Shown here one piece after another: positions 1-8,111 of a stretch of 39,054 nucleotides of DNA. The translations under genes and the position numbers were made by a program. The DNA comes from Clostridia bacterium (GTDB lineage Bacteria; Bacillota; Clostridia; TANB77; CAG-508). Under the pieces are notes generated by a model. The model had not been told where the DNA came from. It ran no database searches and worked only from the letters and a program-made list of their open reading frames with translations. The stretch spans positions 1-39,054 of the forward strand of contig JAGBJN010000008.1 in NCBI GenBank assembly GCA_017934475.1, given 5' to 3'. Every line of letters begins with the position of its first letter. Within the stretch, counting starts at the first letter, position 1.

Positions 1-58
1 CTGAATAATAATCTTTTAATACTTGCATCTTAAATTCTTCTGAATAATGTTTACCCAT
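1..58 (-). CDS. IS3-family-like transposase OrfA, N-terminal fragment cut by window edge
   Basis: Only the first 19 residues are visible, starting MGKHYSEEFKMQVLKDYY. That is typical of the helix-turn-helix N-terminus of IS3/IS150-type OrfA proteins, which bind the element's ends. A GGTAGG ribosome binding site lies about 10 bases upstream of the ATG. The gene is incomplete because the window ends, not because of a visible mutation. The identical fragment is found at 38997-39054 on the other strand. Confidence 0.7.
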   Translation of the reverse strand, partial: MGKHYSEEFKMQVLKDYYS

Positions 59-141
59 AAAAATAACACCTACCTTTCGATAAGTGTTATTTTATCATAT
101 TTTGCTTTTTTATTTTTGTGAACTAAATGGGGTTCACTTCA
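1..141 (-). mobile_element. IS3-family-like insertion sequence, left end only
   Basis: This is the outer end of an insertion sequence that continues past the window edge. Bases 1-141 are an exact reverse complement of 38914-39054. Read on the minus strand, the element begins TGAAGTGAACCCC, and the TGA tip and CCC-containing end resemble the IS150/IS3 group. After about 80 bases comes the start of a transposase ORF reading out of the window. The boundary is placed where the two copies stop being identical, so the first few bases could be shared by chance. The rest of the element is not present. Confidence 0.75.
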
Positions 142-160
142 GTTTTAACCTCTGCCTTTT

Positions 161-361
161 TTAATTTTCTTCTTTTTTTTCGTATGCTGTTACTTCTTCA
201 TCCTTCTTTTTTAAAGGCCGTACCGGATGCACACAATGTACTCTTCTACCACAATTAGCACATTTTTCATAGCATCCACAATCTGTCATAAAATACGCAG
301 ACGTAACTTTTTGCTCTTCCCCACATTCGGGGCACTTCCAATAGTAATTAGAATTTTCCAT
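161..361 (-). CDS. small zinc-ribbon protein, 66 aa
   Basis: A short protein with two CxxC pairs (CPEC near residue 10, CANC near residue 34), an extra CGC and a CGRR/HCVH stretch. It is probably a zinc-ribbon fold that binds one or two metal ions. The last 20 residues are highly charged and probably flexible. The start is well supported by AAGGAGG seven bases upstream of the ATG. It holds the only in-frame CGG arginine codon I found in an intact gene of this window (218-220). It lies directly beside the IS end, so its native downstream neighbour is unknown. Function is not recognisable beyond metal binding; a regulatory or adaptor role is possible but unproven. Confidence 0.7.
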   Translation of the reverse strand: MENSNYYWKCPECGEEQKVTSAYFMTDCGCYEKCANCGRRVHCVHPVRPLKKKDEEVTAYEKKEEN

Positions 362-404
362 ACCCTACCTCCTTAGACGTTATGATTACTACAGGTTACA
401 ATTA

Positions 405-443
405 CTATTTTACTACACTAAAAACATGAAAGAATTTTACCAT
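405..443 (-). other. possible 12-codon leader ORF upstream of the zinc-ribbon gene
   Basis: On the minus strand an AAGGAG ribosome binding site lies five bases before an ATG that opens a 12-residue ORF, MVKFFHVFSVVK, ending in TAG. It ends 43 bases before the start of the zinc-ribbon gene. It could be a translated leader, or chance in AT-rich sequence. No attenuator hairpin was recognised between it and the next gene. Confidence 0.2.
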
Positions 444-473
444 ATTTCTCCTTACTTGTAAATATTTTTTGCA

Positions 474-501
474 ACAAAAAAACTTCACAATAAAGTGAAG
501 T
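474..501 (-). terminator. rho-independent terminator of spoVG
   Basis: On the minus strand, ACTTCAC pairs with GTGAAGT around a six-base loop, followed by a run of T. It sits 13 bases after the spoVG stop codon. Confidence 0.85.
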
Positions 502-514
502 CTTTTATTTTATA

Positions 515-799
515 TTATTCTGCTGATTCTTCTGAAGCAACTTCAGCCTCTGGAGCATCATAAGCTTCTAATATAGCTTTTTGAATTTTCTCCCTTGTTT
601 CAGCATTGATTGGATGAGCTATATCCTTGAATTCTCCGTTTGGAGTTTTTCTACTTGGCATAGCGATAAATAATCCATTTTGGCTTTCGATAACTTTGAT
701 ATCGTGTACGGCGAATTCATTATCGAATGTTACAGAAGCAACAGCTTTCATTCTGTTCTCTGAATTTACTTTTCTTAAACGTACGTCTGTTATTTGCAT
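515..799 (-). CDS. spoVG: SpoVG, septation/sporulation regulator
   Basis: SpoVG is a small nucleic-acid-binding regulator found across Bacillota, tied to sporulation, septum formation and other post-exponential processes. The N-terminus [11 protein letters not shown], the stretch AVHDIKVIE, and the [17 protein letters not shown] core are diagnostic. About 94 residues is the usual length. The ORF can be extended three codons to a GTG at 806-808, but that GTG overlaps the ribosome binding site AGAGGTG. The ATG at 797-799, with a six-base spacer, is therefore preferred. It is transcribed divergently from murC and has its own terminator. In many Clostridia spoVG is near purR and glmU; that context is not seen here. 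Confidence 0.95.
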   Translation of the reverse strand: MQITDVRLRKVNSENRMKAVASVTFDNEFAVHDIKVIESQNGLFIAMPSRKTPNGEFKDIAHPINAETREKIQKAILEAYDAPEAEVASEESAE

Positions 800-937
800 A
801 TTGTGCACCTCTTTCTAATGTTTTTTATAATAATACATATAGTTTGTACTACTACAATAATATTATTCGCCATAAATATTTTTTTTCCTTCTTTTTTCTT
901 TTTATTTTTTACAATTTTTTATTTTTTTATTTAGTAC

Positions 938-975
938 ATATTCTTTTTTTCATAAATACATAAAAAAAAGAATAT
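938..975. repeat. inverted repeat in the spoVG-murC divergent promoter region
   Basis: ATATTCTTTTTTT at 938-950 pairs with AAAAAAAGAATAT at 963-975 across a 12-base loop. It overlaps the likely murC -10 box (973-978). It could be an operator or a chance AT-rich palindrome. Confidence 0.35.
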
Positions 976-978
976 AAT
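973..978 (+). promoter_or_regulatory. probable -10 box of murC
   Basis: A perfect TATAAT, about 90 bases before the preferred murC start. No convincing -35 box at the right distance was found. The upstream DNA is almost pure T. Confidence 0.35.
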
Positions 979-1068
979 ACTCTATAAGTTTTTACAAATG
1001 TATTGAAAAATGCGCAAAAAAAATGTATAATTGGCTCGATAGAAAATAAAAAAGGAAGTGTTCTTAAA

Positions 1069-2448
1069 TTGAATGGTATATACAATTTAAAAAATTATAA
1101 AAACATTTATATGATTGGTATTGGCGGAGTAAGTATGAGTGGTATTGCCGAAATACTAAAACATTCTGGCTTTGCTGTAAAAGGATCTGATTGTTCAGAA
1201 TCTAAAACTACTAGAAAATTAAATTTAGATGGAATTCATGTTATAATAGGTCAAGATGTAAATATGGTTGCGAAAGCAGACTTAGTTGTATATACTGCAG
1301 CTATTAAACAAGACAATATTGAACTTGTTAAAGCAAAAGAACTTGGCATTCCTACAATGGAAAGAGCTGATTTTCTTGGATTAATTACAAAAGCATTTGA
1401 TGATACTATTTGTGTTTCAGGTACACATGGTAAAACAACGACAACTTCTATGGTTTCTATGTGCTTTATGGAAGCAGGTCTTGACCCTTCTATTCAAGTT
1501 GGAGCTACACTTAAAGCAATTGATGGAAATTACAGAATTGGAAATAGTGAACATTTTATTATAGAAGCATGTGAATATGTTGAAAGCTTTTTAAAATTTT
1601 ACCCAAAAGCCGAAATTATTTTAAATATAGACAATGATCATTTAGACTATTTTAAAAATATTGAAAATATTAATCAAGCATTTATAAAATACGTAAAATT
1701 ATTACCAGCTAATGGAGTACTTGTTACAAACTTGGATAATAAATATTGTGCAGAACTACATAATTATACTACAGCAAAAACTATAACATACTCTGTGGAA
1801 AATGATAAAGCAAATTTTGTTGCAAGAAGTATTTCATTTGATAAAAATGGATTTCCACGTTTTGATGTATATTATAACAACTATTTCTATGCATCATTTG
1901 AACTTTCAATCCCAGGCGCTCACAATGTTTCAAATGCACTTGCTTGTATTGCACTTTGTCACCATTATGGAATAGAAAAAGATGTTTTAAAAACAGCATT
2001 AAAAAAATATACAGGTGCTCATAGAAGATTTGAATTTGTCGGTAGTTTTAATGGAGTATCAATATATGATGATTATGGCCACCACCCTACTGAGATAAAA
2101 GCAACTGCCCTTGCTTTAAAAAAGAAAACATATCATCATTCATGGGTTGTTTTCCAACCACATACTTATAGTAGAACAAGCGAATTATTAGCAGATTTTG
2201 CAGATGCTTTAACTTATTTTGATAATATAATTGTTACAGATATATACGCAGCAAGAGAAACAAACACATATAACATTTCTTCAGAAGATCTTGTTAATAA
2301 AATTAAAGAACTTGGAAGAAAAGCATTATACATTCCTGATTTTGATAATATAGTAACATATTTAAAAGAAAACACTGAAAAAGATGATATTATTCTTACA
2401 CTTGGTGCAGGAACAATAACAAATGTTGGACCAATGTTATTAAACTAA
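1069..2448 (+). CDS. murC: UDP-N-acetylmuramate--L-alanine ligase MurC
   Basis: MurC adds L-alanine to UDP-MurNAc in the cytoplasm, using ATP, as the first step of peptidoglycan stem peptide synthesis. Visible motifs are the glycine-rich nucleotide-sugar site GIGGVSMSGIAE (near residue 17), the ATP loop GTHGKTTTT (near 118), the acidic EACEYVESF stretch, NIDNDHLDYF, GAHNVSNALA, YDDYGHHPTE (near 334) and HTYSRT (near 364). About 459 residues is the normal length. No ATG fits. The TTG at 1069 has AAGGAAG upstream and begins just before the Rossmann fold. An in-frame TTG at 1003 would add 22 residues but has no ribosome binding site. It is the only gene before mutS2 on the plus strand. Confidence 0.95.
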   Translation: MNGIYNLKNYKNIYMIGIGGVSMSGIAEILKHSGFAVKGSDCSESKTTRKLNLDGIHVIIGQDVNMVAKADLVVYTAAIKQDNIELVKAKELGIPTMERADFLGLITKAFDDTICVSGTHGKTTTTSMVSMCFMEAGLDPSIQVGATLKAIDGNYRIGNSEHFIIEACEYVESFLKFYPKAEIILNIDNDHLDYFKNIENINQAFIKYVKLLPANGVLVTNLDNKYCAELHNYTTAKTITYSVENDKANFVARSISFDKNGFPRFDVYYNNYFYASFELSIPGAHNVSNALACIALCHHYGIEKDVLKTALKKYTGAHRRFEFVGSFNGVSIYDDYGHHPTEIKATALALKKKTYHHSWVVFQPHTYSRTSELLADFADALTYFDNIIVTDIYAARETNTYNISSEDLVNKIKELGRKALYIPDFDNIVTYLKENTEKDDIILTLGAGTITNVGPMLLN

Positions 2449-2652
2449 AATATAACTTTATTTTTATGTACTATCCTTATTATATTAATTATATTTTTAT
2501 TTTCATGGATTTCATAAAAGATATAAAAATTTTTATAGATTAAATATCTAATTTGATTATTAATATGATTTTTTCCCATGTAGGGGAATTTTTCAAAATT
2601 TAAAATAGTATTTTCTATATTTTTTGAGAAGTTTTTGAATTAAATAAATTAT

Positions 2653-2689
2653 ATTCGAGATATGATATAATACCCATCATATCTCGAAT
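2653..2689. repeat. 14-bp perfect inverted repeat with a third related copy
   Basis: ATTCGAGATATGAT at 2653-2666 and its reverse complement at 2676-2689 can form a 14-bp stem with a nine-base loop. A third, related copy (ATTCGAGAT then ATATGAT, three bases longer) overlaps the end of the broken ORF at about 2700-2716. There is no T-run, so it is not a standard terminator. Confidence 0.6.
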
Positions 2690-2705
2690 TGCTTTTGTAT
2701 CATAT

Positions 2706-2867
2706 TTAATCTCGAATTTTTTCATTTTCAAATTCTTCTATATACTTATTTATTATATTCCAAAACTCGTTATGTGTATATGTTTTATTTCCGTTTAATT
2801 TTTGTTCTTCTTTAGCCTCTTGAAGCAAACCATCTATTTTTCTTCTTTAATCTTCATTAAATTTCAT
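2706..2867 (-). pseudogene. small ORF interrupted by an in-frame stop at codon 7
   Basis: The minus strand has an AAAGGAT ribosome binding site and ATG, six codons (MKFNED), then TAA at 2847-2849. The same frame then continues open for 46 codons with a clearly protein-like, charged sequence: RRKIDGLLQEAKEEQKLNG, then about 28 further residues ending in EEFENEKIRD. A single T-to-A change (TTA to TAA) would explain the stop. The size and charge recall small antitoxin or DNA-binding proteins, but no family is recognised. No toxin-like partner is visible. It may be a decayed accessory gene. Confidence 0.4.
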
Positions 2868-2977
2868 TTTTATTTATCCTTTCTTTTTTTATTCTATATA
2901 AATTCCCATTTTATGTCGATATGAGTTACCTAATTTTTATAAGAACTTTCCGACATTATTCGACTTTTGTACTATAT

Positions 2978-4186
2978 TTACATCATTTGATTTAACATCA
3001 TGTCTGCAAATACACCATACCCTTGCAGAGGATCATTTACAAGTACATGAGTTACAGCACCGACAAATTTATCATCCTGAATAATTGGTGAACCACTCAT
3101 TCCCTGTACTATTCCACCTGTTTTATCAATTAGCCTTTCATCAGTTACCTTTATTAACATACTTTTATTATCTTTATTATTATTGGTATATACTCTTTGT
3201 ATTTCTACATCATAGTATTCTTTCTTTCCTATTTCTAATTCACATATTATTTTTGCCTTTCCTATCTTTACTTCATTTCTATTTGCTACATCTATTTCAT
3301 TTTCAGTAAGTTCCATTAATCCAGTATTACTTATATTTCCAACTATTCCAAATTTAGTATTTTTACTTATTTCTCCTAATTTTTTTCCACCTTCTATACT
3401 TCCCTTTATTTCACCAGGCTTACCTTTCTCACCTTTTTGTATTAGCACAATATTTGTTGTAACTAATTCACCATTAGATATTGTTATTAATTCACCTGTA
3501 TCAGCATCTGATATTCCATGTCCCAATGCTGCAAATTTACCTGATGAAGGAACATAGAAAGATGCTGTTCCCACCCCTGCTGCTGCATCTCTTACCCATA
3601 GTCCAAGTTTATATTCATTTTCACTTGTTCTTATTGGTAATATACTTGTTTCAAGTTCTGAATTATCTCTCATGTATTTTACCTTAAGTTCACTTCCATT
3701 ACTTGAATTCACCGTCTCTATTAGCTTATCTGTTGTTCCAATTTCTTTATCATTTATTGATATTATTCTGTCTCCTTCCCTAATATCTGAATTTGCATAA
3801 GGCTTCTCTCCATCAATTTCTGACATTCCAACAACTAATACTCCATCTGTATATAATTTCAAACCAATTGCATTTCCTAATGGTATAACTTTTGTTTTTG
3901 GAACAACACTTACAGATACATCTTTTAAAGGTATATTTTCAAATAAATTTAAACTTAAATCTATTTTTCCTACTCCATTTGATCTACTATTCTCAATTTC
4001 ACTTGAAGCCTGCATTACTTTTTGTTCATCAAACCCATGTAGATTTATTCCCCATAATGTAGCAAAATTTAAGTTATCTCCTTGCATTAAAACAATACTA
4101 TTTGGTATTACTTCAATACTCATCACGTAAATATATATAATTAACAAAAAAAATAATAACAATATAAAAAATAGTTTTTTCTTCAT
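2978..4186 (-). CDS. spoIVB: SpoIVB serine peptidase (S55), sporulation signalling
   Basis: SpoIVB is secreted by the forespore into the space between the two spore membranes. There it cleaves SpoIVFA to activate pro-sigma-K processing. Residues 5-24 form the membrane anchor or signal. A PDZ domain covers roughly residues 105-190, with the GDRIISINDKEI binding core. The S55 peptidase domain follows, with the probable catalytic His in LGHGISD (near 220) and Ser in GMSGSPI (near 363). The length of 402 residues fits the family. The ribosome binding site AGGAG is well placed. It lies 59 bases after the last gene of the pilus locus on the same strand, so read-through is possible. Its presence argues strongly for an endospore former. 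Confidence 0.95.
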   Translation of the reverse strand: MKKKLFFILLLFFLLIIYIYVMSIEVIPNSIVLMQGDNLNFATLWGINLHGFDEQKVMQASSEIENSRSNGVGKIDLSLNLFENIPLKDVSVSVVPKTKVIPLGNAIGLKLYTDGVLVVGMSEIDGEKPYANSDIREGDRIISINDKEIGTTDKLIETVNSSNGSELKVKYMRDNSELETSILPIRTSENEYKLGLWVRDAAAGVGTASFYVPSSGKFAALGHGISDADTGELITISNGELVTTNIVLIQKGEKGKPGEIKGSIEGGKKLGEISKNTKFGIVGNISNTGLMELTENEIDVANRNEVKIGKAKIICELEIGKKEYYDVEIQRVYTNNNKDNKSMLIKVTDERLIDKTGGIVQGMSGSPIIQDDKFVGAVTHVLVNDPLQGYGVFADMMLNQMM

Positions 4187-4245
4187 AGTTAACTCCTATT
4201 TTTTTGTTATTATTTTTTCTTTTTTTTCAAATTTTATTCTCTATT

Positions 4246-6120
4246 TTATTCTACTGGCACTCCAAAATATCCATTTGTTCTATATAAATCATATTTTTCA
4301 CGTGCAAGCGCTGTTAAATATATTTTTCTTAAATTGCTAATCTTAGAAGATTTTGATGTATCTTCAATATATTTATCATCTTCAGTACTATATTTCATAA
4401 TTTTTCCTTCAATAATTTCCTCTAAATCATATGTTCCATTCCCACTAACCATGCAATTATATGATTTTTGATCATCATGTGGATAATAATATCGTGGTTC
4501 TCCTGAAGTCATAACAGTTTGTCTTTCAAAATCAATATTTCTATATGCCGCAAAAACTTTATCAGATTTATCTACTAAATCTGTGCACCCTGCATAGTGA
4601 GCCTGAATATCTCCTCTTTCATCCATAGTATCATCTTCATCTACAAGGACATATATAGAGTCTTCTGTAACAACTTCTTTATTTTTATCGTTTGGAATTA
4701 CACAATAATTATTATAATATTTCATTCCTATCGGCATTCCTTGCATAAATGTAGTTACACACATATTATTTACAATCTTATTCCAGTCAGTATCTGTAAG
4801 TTGTGGCATTCTATAGTCATAGCCATTTACATTGAAATTAGCCATTTCAGCTGATAAATTTGATTTTATCGACCTTTGGATTACATCTATTCTATTACTA
4901 TTAAACGTTGATGATGATAAGGTAGGATCTTCTTTTTCTAAATTAAATATAGGACCATCTGTTTTAACATTAAAATCAGTAATTTTTTTAAATTCATTTT
5001 CATCATTTACTTCATATGCATGTTCTTGTTTAATAGTATCTCCTATTTCATCATTAACCCAATTACTAAAAACATATGCATCATAATAATATTGACAAGC
5101 ACTATTACTATATACATGAGTATGACCTTCACTATCTTGTCCAAGCAAAGCTTCCAAATATGCGATTCTTTCTATATCAGTAACATATTGTTTCTTGTTT
5201 TTATTATAAAAGAAGCACTTTATTCCTGGATATTCTTCAATTTCACTAGCATCTACTTCACTTCTATGTTTTCCAGCATTATTAATATTAGTTGTTTTAT
5301 AATATTTGTGTACTGAATCTCTTGCTACATTACCATATTCATCTTTTTCAATATATATTTTTTGGTCTTTATATGTTACATATTCATATGTTTCTGCTGA
5401 TTCAGTAGATGGATTATTATTTTCATCTAATATAATTAGTTTTTCAGATAATATTTCAGGATCTATCTGTACTTTTTTGTATTTATTTCCACCCAATGCT
5501 ATAGTATTTGAAACTATATTACCTGTAGAAGTAATATATGTATATGTTTTCAAACTATTCGCATTATGTTCATAATCTCCGATTTTTATTAATGCACCTG
5601 AAGTAGTTACTTTTTTTCCATTAACTAAGCCATAAATTGTAATGGTATTATCTAATGTATAGTTTACAACGAAATTATATGTACTTGATCCTGTAAAATA
5701 TCTGCAAGAATAATATACATATGGTTTTAATCCAATTCTAAAATCTTCAATAGATGCATCATAATACTTTCCATATATATAATAACCATCATACATTGAA
5801 TATAATATAGCTGGAATAAAATCACTTAGTTCTTCTCTTGAATAACCTGTTGCTCCAAGTTCTGTTCCAAGTGAATTAAAAAAACTTGTTATTCCTGCTT
5901 CAATATCCCTTATCTTTGAATCGCTTACTGATGAATATTTACTATTAATTGTATTTAATTGAAAACTTCTAATTGAATCATATGTTGCAGTTACTAATTT
6001 AGCATCATATAATTCTTGTTGGCTTACAGTTTTTATCTGAGCGTTAACATAGTATGATATTACCATAGAAATAGGTAATATTATTATTATAAATATAACA
6101 GCCAAATATTGTATTTTCAT
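4246..6120 (-). CDS. membrane-anchored surface protein of the pilus locus, 624 aa, unknown family
   Basis: Residues 5-27 are a strong hydrophobic segment close to the N-terminus. The remaining ~595 residues are predicted outside, rich in Tyr, Asn, Ser and Thr and with about seven scattered cysteines. This is the shape of a large minor pilin or pilus-tip protein: one N-terminal anchor helix and a big exposed domain. It is the last gene of the pilus locus, separated from the TadE-like gene by a terminator-like hairpin at 6141-6168, so it is probably made at a lower level than the pilins. The visible sequence does not match a family I can name. A tip adhesin or TadG-like role is an inference from position and topology only. 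Confidence 0.75.
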   Translation of the reverse strand: MKIQYLAVIFIIIILPISMVISYYVNAQIKTVSQQELYDAKLVTATYDSIRSFQLNTINSKYSSVSDSKIRDIEAGITSFFNSLGTELGATGYSREELSDFIPAILYSMYDGYYIYGKYYDASIEDFRIGLKPYVYYSCRYFTGSSTYNFVVNYTLDNTITIYGLVNGKKVTTSGALIKIGDYEHNANSLKTYTYITSTGNIVSNTIALGGNKYKKVQIDPEILSEKLIILDENNNPSTESAETYEYVTYKDQKIYIEKDEYGNVARDSVHKYYKTTNINNAGKHRSEVDASEIEEYPGIKCFFYNKNKKQYVTDIERIAYLEALLGQDSEGHTHVYSNSACQYYYDAYVFSNWVNDEIGDTIKQEHAYEVNDENEFKKITDFNVKTDGPIFNLEKEDPTLSSSTFNSNRIDVIQRSIKSNLSAEMANFNVNGYDYRMPQLTDTDWNKIVNNMCVTTFMQGMPIGMKYYNNYCVIPNDKNKEVVTEDSIYVLVDEDDTMDERGDIQAHYAGCTDLVDKSDKVFAAYRNIDFERQTVMTSGEPRYYYPHDDQKSYNCMVSGNGTYDLEEIIEGKIMKYSTEDDKYIEDTSKSSKISNLRKIYLTALAREKYDLYRTNGYFGVPVE

Positions 6121-6140
6121 TTGTTTTCCTTTCTTTTAAT

Positions 6141-6168
6141 AAAAAGAGACAGATTGCTCTGTCTTTTT
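6141..6168 (-). terminator. terminator or attenuator inside the pilus locus
   Basis: AGACAG (6147-6152) pairs with CTGTCT (6159-6164), and the stem is extended by flanking A and T runs on both sides, so it could work in either direction. It begins at the stop codon of the TadE-like gene and lies before the 624-residue surface gene. Confidence 0.7.
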
Positions 6169-6693
6169 TTATTTTGTACCATTTACAGTTACTATTCCAC
6201 CATGTTGAGCAACAATATTATATGTATTATTTCCTGCTATTTGATAGAAGAAATTTTTTAATATTTGTGAAATTGTTTGGTTTGTATTTTTTGCTGTAAC
6301 TGAAATTCTATCTCCCTCTTTAAGAGTAATTCTACCTTTAGAATTTAGTTTAGCTTCTACTTGATTTGTATATTCATTATAATATAAATTTTCACCAATT
6401 TTTGTCATTTCTGTTTGAGTTGTTTTAACTCCTGGATTTTCATCAAGATATTGTAATTCAATATCTACATCATATGTATTTCCTGTAGAGTTAAGTGTTG
6501 AAACATATCTATCATAATCGTCTATAGTAAGTTTTCCTGTAGTTCTAACCTTATCTACAAAATCTGTAGTAGCAGTTTGAACAGCTAAAGTAGATACATC
6601 GTCACTTCTATCTGCCATAGCCATAAGTGGAAAAACAAACATTAGTACTGCAGCTAAAAATATAGCAATAATTGTAATGAAACTATCTCCCAT
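6169..6693 (-). CDS. TadE/pseudopilin-like protein, 174 aa
   Basis: The N-terminus is a long hydrophobic helix (about residues 5-26) with only a few residues before it. A domain of about 150 residues follows, containing ATTDFVDKVRTTGKLTIDDY and TGNTYDVDIELQY. This arrangement is common in small Tad-locus proteins of Firmicutes that are thought to act as minor pilins or assembly factors (TadE-like). The TTG at 6697-6699 is only two bases from GAGGAGG, so the ATG at 6691-6693 with an eight-base spacer is preferred. It lies between the frameshifted MENAS pilin gene and a terminator. The assignment to TadE rests on position and topology more than on clear motifs. Confidence 0.7.
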   Translation of the reverse strand: MGDSFITIIAIFLAAVLMFVFPLMAMADRSDDVSTLAVQTATTDFVDKVRTTGKLTIDDYDRYVSTLNSTGNTYDVDIELQYLDENPGVKTTQTEMTKIGENLYYNEYTNQVEAKLNSKGRITLKEGDRISVTAKNTNQTISQILKNFFYQIAGNNTYNIVAQHGGIVTVNGTK

Positions 6694-6719
6694 TATCAAT
6701 TCCTCCTCTTAATATTTTT

Positions 6720-6887
6720 TTAATTTATTAAAGTAAAAATATATATTCTTTTTTTACCTTTACTTGTCTTTGAAGTATCTACCACAATTTTTTCCTCTGT
6801 ATCTATATCGTAACTAGTTGTCTTGTATTCTATTTCAGCTATGTTTTCTACAAAACTTTTACCACTATATTTTGTTATAAAACTACC
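6720..6887 (-). pseudogene. out-of-frame C-terminal 55 codons of the fourth MENAS pilin
   Basis: This stretch looks coding but is in the +1 frame relative to the upstream ORF. If one base is skipped at 6888, translation continues as GSFITKYSGKSFVENIAEIE and then about 35 more residues ending IYIFTLIN, stop at 6720-6722. The codon pattern and amphipathic composition match the neighbours, and there is no separate start codon or ribosome binding site. The joined protein would be 265 residues. The alternative site for the indel is the five-base A run at 6890-6894. Confidence 0.7.
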
Positions 6888-7518
6888 GATTTTTGCTATA
6901 ATCTATATAAACATTTCCATCACTTGGTGACTCATAAACTTCTCCTCGTATAAAACAATCTAAATTTTTTCTTGTTTCTTCAGGTGTAATTGTCCATGGC
7001 TCATTTCTCAATTGTTCTTCTTCTGAATCAAATGAAAAAATTCTATGTAAAGTTTCAAGGCCTGGTGTTTTTGTATCAAAATATGTATCAGTTACAAATC
7101 TTTTATACTTTGTTTGTAACTTTTCCCAATATAGTTCTTTGGCATTTCCTTTCCCTCTCCATTTACGTTCTATACCATTATATTTTTGCGGAGAATCAAA
7201 TATTTCCATAACTTTAGTTCCACCATCAAAATTACCTGTTTCTGGGTTATAACCATCGCCTACTCTAAATAAAACAGTATAATTTTCTTTAGAATATCTA
7301 TACAATGTAGGTATTATAGTTTCAATACCTACTATTCTGCTTCGTGAAGCTCCAACTGAAACCTCTTCGTATTCGTAGAAGTTTGTACTATCAGAATTAT
7401 ATATTACTAATTCTGATACTTCTCTTGCTTGGCTAAAAGAAGTTATTGCAACAGTTAATGCTATCACAAAGACTAGTACTCCAAATGCCATTAATAGAGC
7501 ATCACTTGCATTTTCCAT
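6883..7518 (-). CDS. MENAS-type pilin-like protein 4, frameshifted (211 aa as read)
   Basis: Begins MENASDALLMAFGVLVF, sharing the N-terminal MENAS motif and immediate hydrophobic helix of three neighbouring proteins. The exposed part includes an RSRIVGIETIIPTLYRYS stretch that resembles, in position, the neighbours' region after the helix. As read, the ORF ends CGG TAG at 6883-6888, but a clearly coding stretch continues in the +1 frame to 6720. The natural product is therefore likely 265 residues. AGAGG before the ATG supports the start. It is probably a minor pilin. The frameshift could be a loss-of-function mutation, sequence error or recoding site. Confidence 0.75.
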   Translation of the reverse strand: MENASDALLMAFGVLVFVIALTVAITSFSQAREVSELVIYNSDSTNFYEYEEVSVGASRSRIVGIETIIPTLYRYSKENYTVLFRVGDGYNPETGNFDGGTKVMEIFDSPQKYNGIERKWRGKGNAKELYWEKLQTKYKRFVTDTYFDTKTPGLETLHRIFSFDSEEEQLRNEPWTITPEETRKNLDCFIRGEVYESPSDGNVYIDYSKNR

Positions 7519-7563
7519 AATTTATTTTTCCTCTTTCTTATAATAAAGCATCTTTAGATTTAA

Positions 7564-8010
7564 CTATTGATTTTTTGAAATATTACATGTAATAATACGT
7601 CCTGAATTAAATGTTGTATCATATCCAAATGTAATTGTGTAAGTATTACCAGGTCTTAATGCATTAATAGATGTTTGGTCTAATGTTACAGCAGTTTCAG
7701 CAGGTTTTCCATCTTCTGCAACTTTACCTTGCTCAAATGTAATGCTTACTTGTTTTGCAGGGTCGTCTGAATATTGTGCATTATGTGTTCTTATTACAGT
7801 ACATAATGATTTTGCATTTGCTCCATTAATTTTTGTTCCTTCATATGATATAAATTTACTATTAAAAGCTTGAACCTCCTGTGATGACATATCTGAACTG
7901 CTTTTTACTAAATCTGTAGCTCCATTTAGTACGAATACTCCTAATGATATTAAAACGATTGAAATAATAATTGCTCCTGCAATTATTAATGCTTTTGATG
8001 CATTTTCCAT
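7564..8010 (-). CDS. MENAS-type pilin-like protein 3, likely major subunit (148 aa)
   Basis: Starts MENASKALIIAGAIIISIVL: the hydrophobic helix begins within eight residues of the start, with no preceding leader peptide. After the helix comes the pattern AFNSKFISYEG, shared in form with the other MENAS proteins (FN then two aromatic residues), and then a small, probably beta-rich domain. It has two cysteines (CTVI and CNIS) about 70 residues apart that could form a disulfide. It has the strongest ribosome binding site of the group (AAAGGAGG), and its small size is typical of major pilins. It is one of a run of five small anchored proteins following the Tad-like membrane platform gene. Pilin function is inferred from topology and context. 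Confidence 0.75.
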   Translation of the reverse strand: MENASKALIIAGAIIISIVLISLGVFVLNGATDLVKSSSDMSSQEVQAFNSKFISYEGTKINGANAKSLCTVIRTHNAQYSDDPAKQVSITFEQGKVAEDGKPAETAVTLDQTSINALRPGNTYTITFGYDTTFNSGRIITCNISKNQ

Positions 8011-8111
8011 AACTTTTTTCCTCCTTTAATTTTTACTTTTGTTTTTTATATATTTTTATTTGAAGTCAGACACCAGATGTTTTCCGATTTCTGCCCTCTA
8101 TAAATAATAAC

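Larger units (their letters stand above)
2449..2977. other. 529-base gap between murC and spoIVB
   Basis: AT-rich and mostly non-coding. It holds a long palindrome at 2653-2689 and the broken small ORF at 2706-2867, described separately. I see no clear murC terminator, no tRNA and no riboswitch. Confidence 0.6.

Noticed and set aside
8011-8111. c-di-GMP or other riboswitch before pilin 3
   Set aside because: The stretch is about 100 bases and lacks the conserved riboswitch cores I know.
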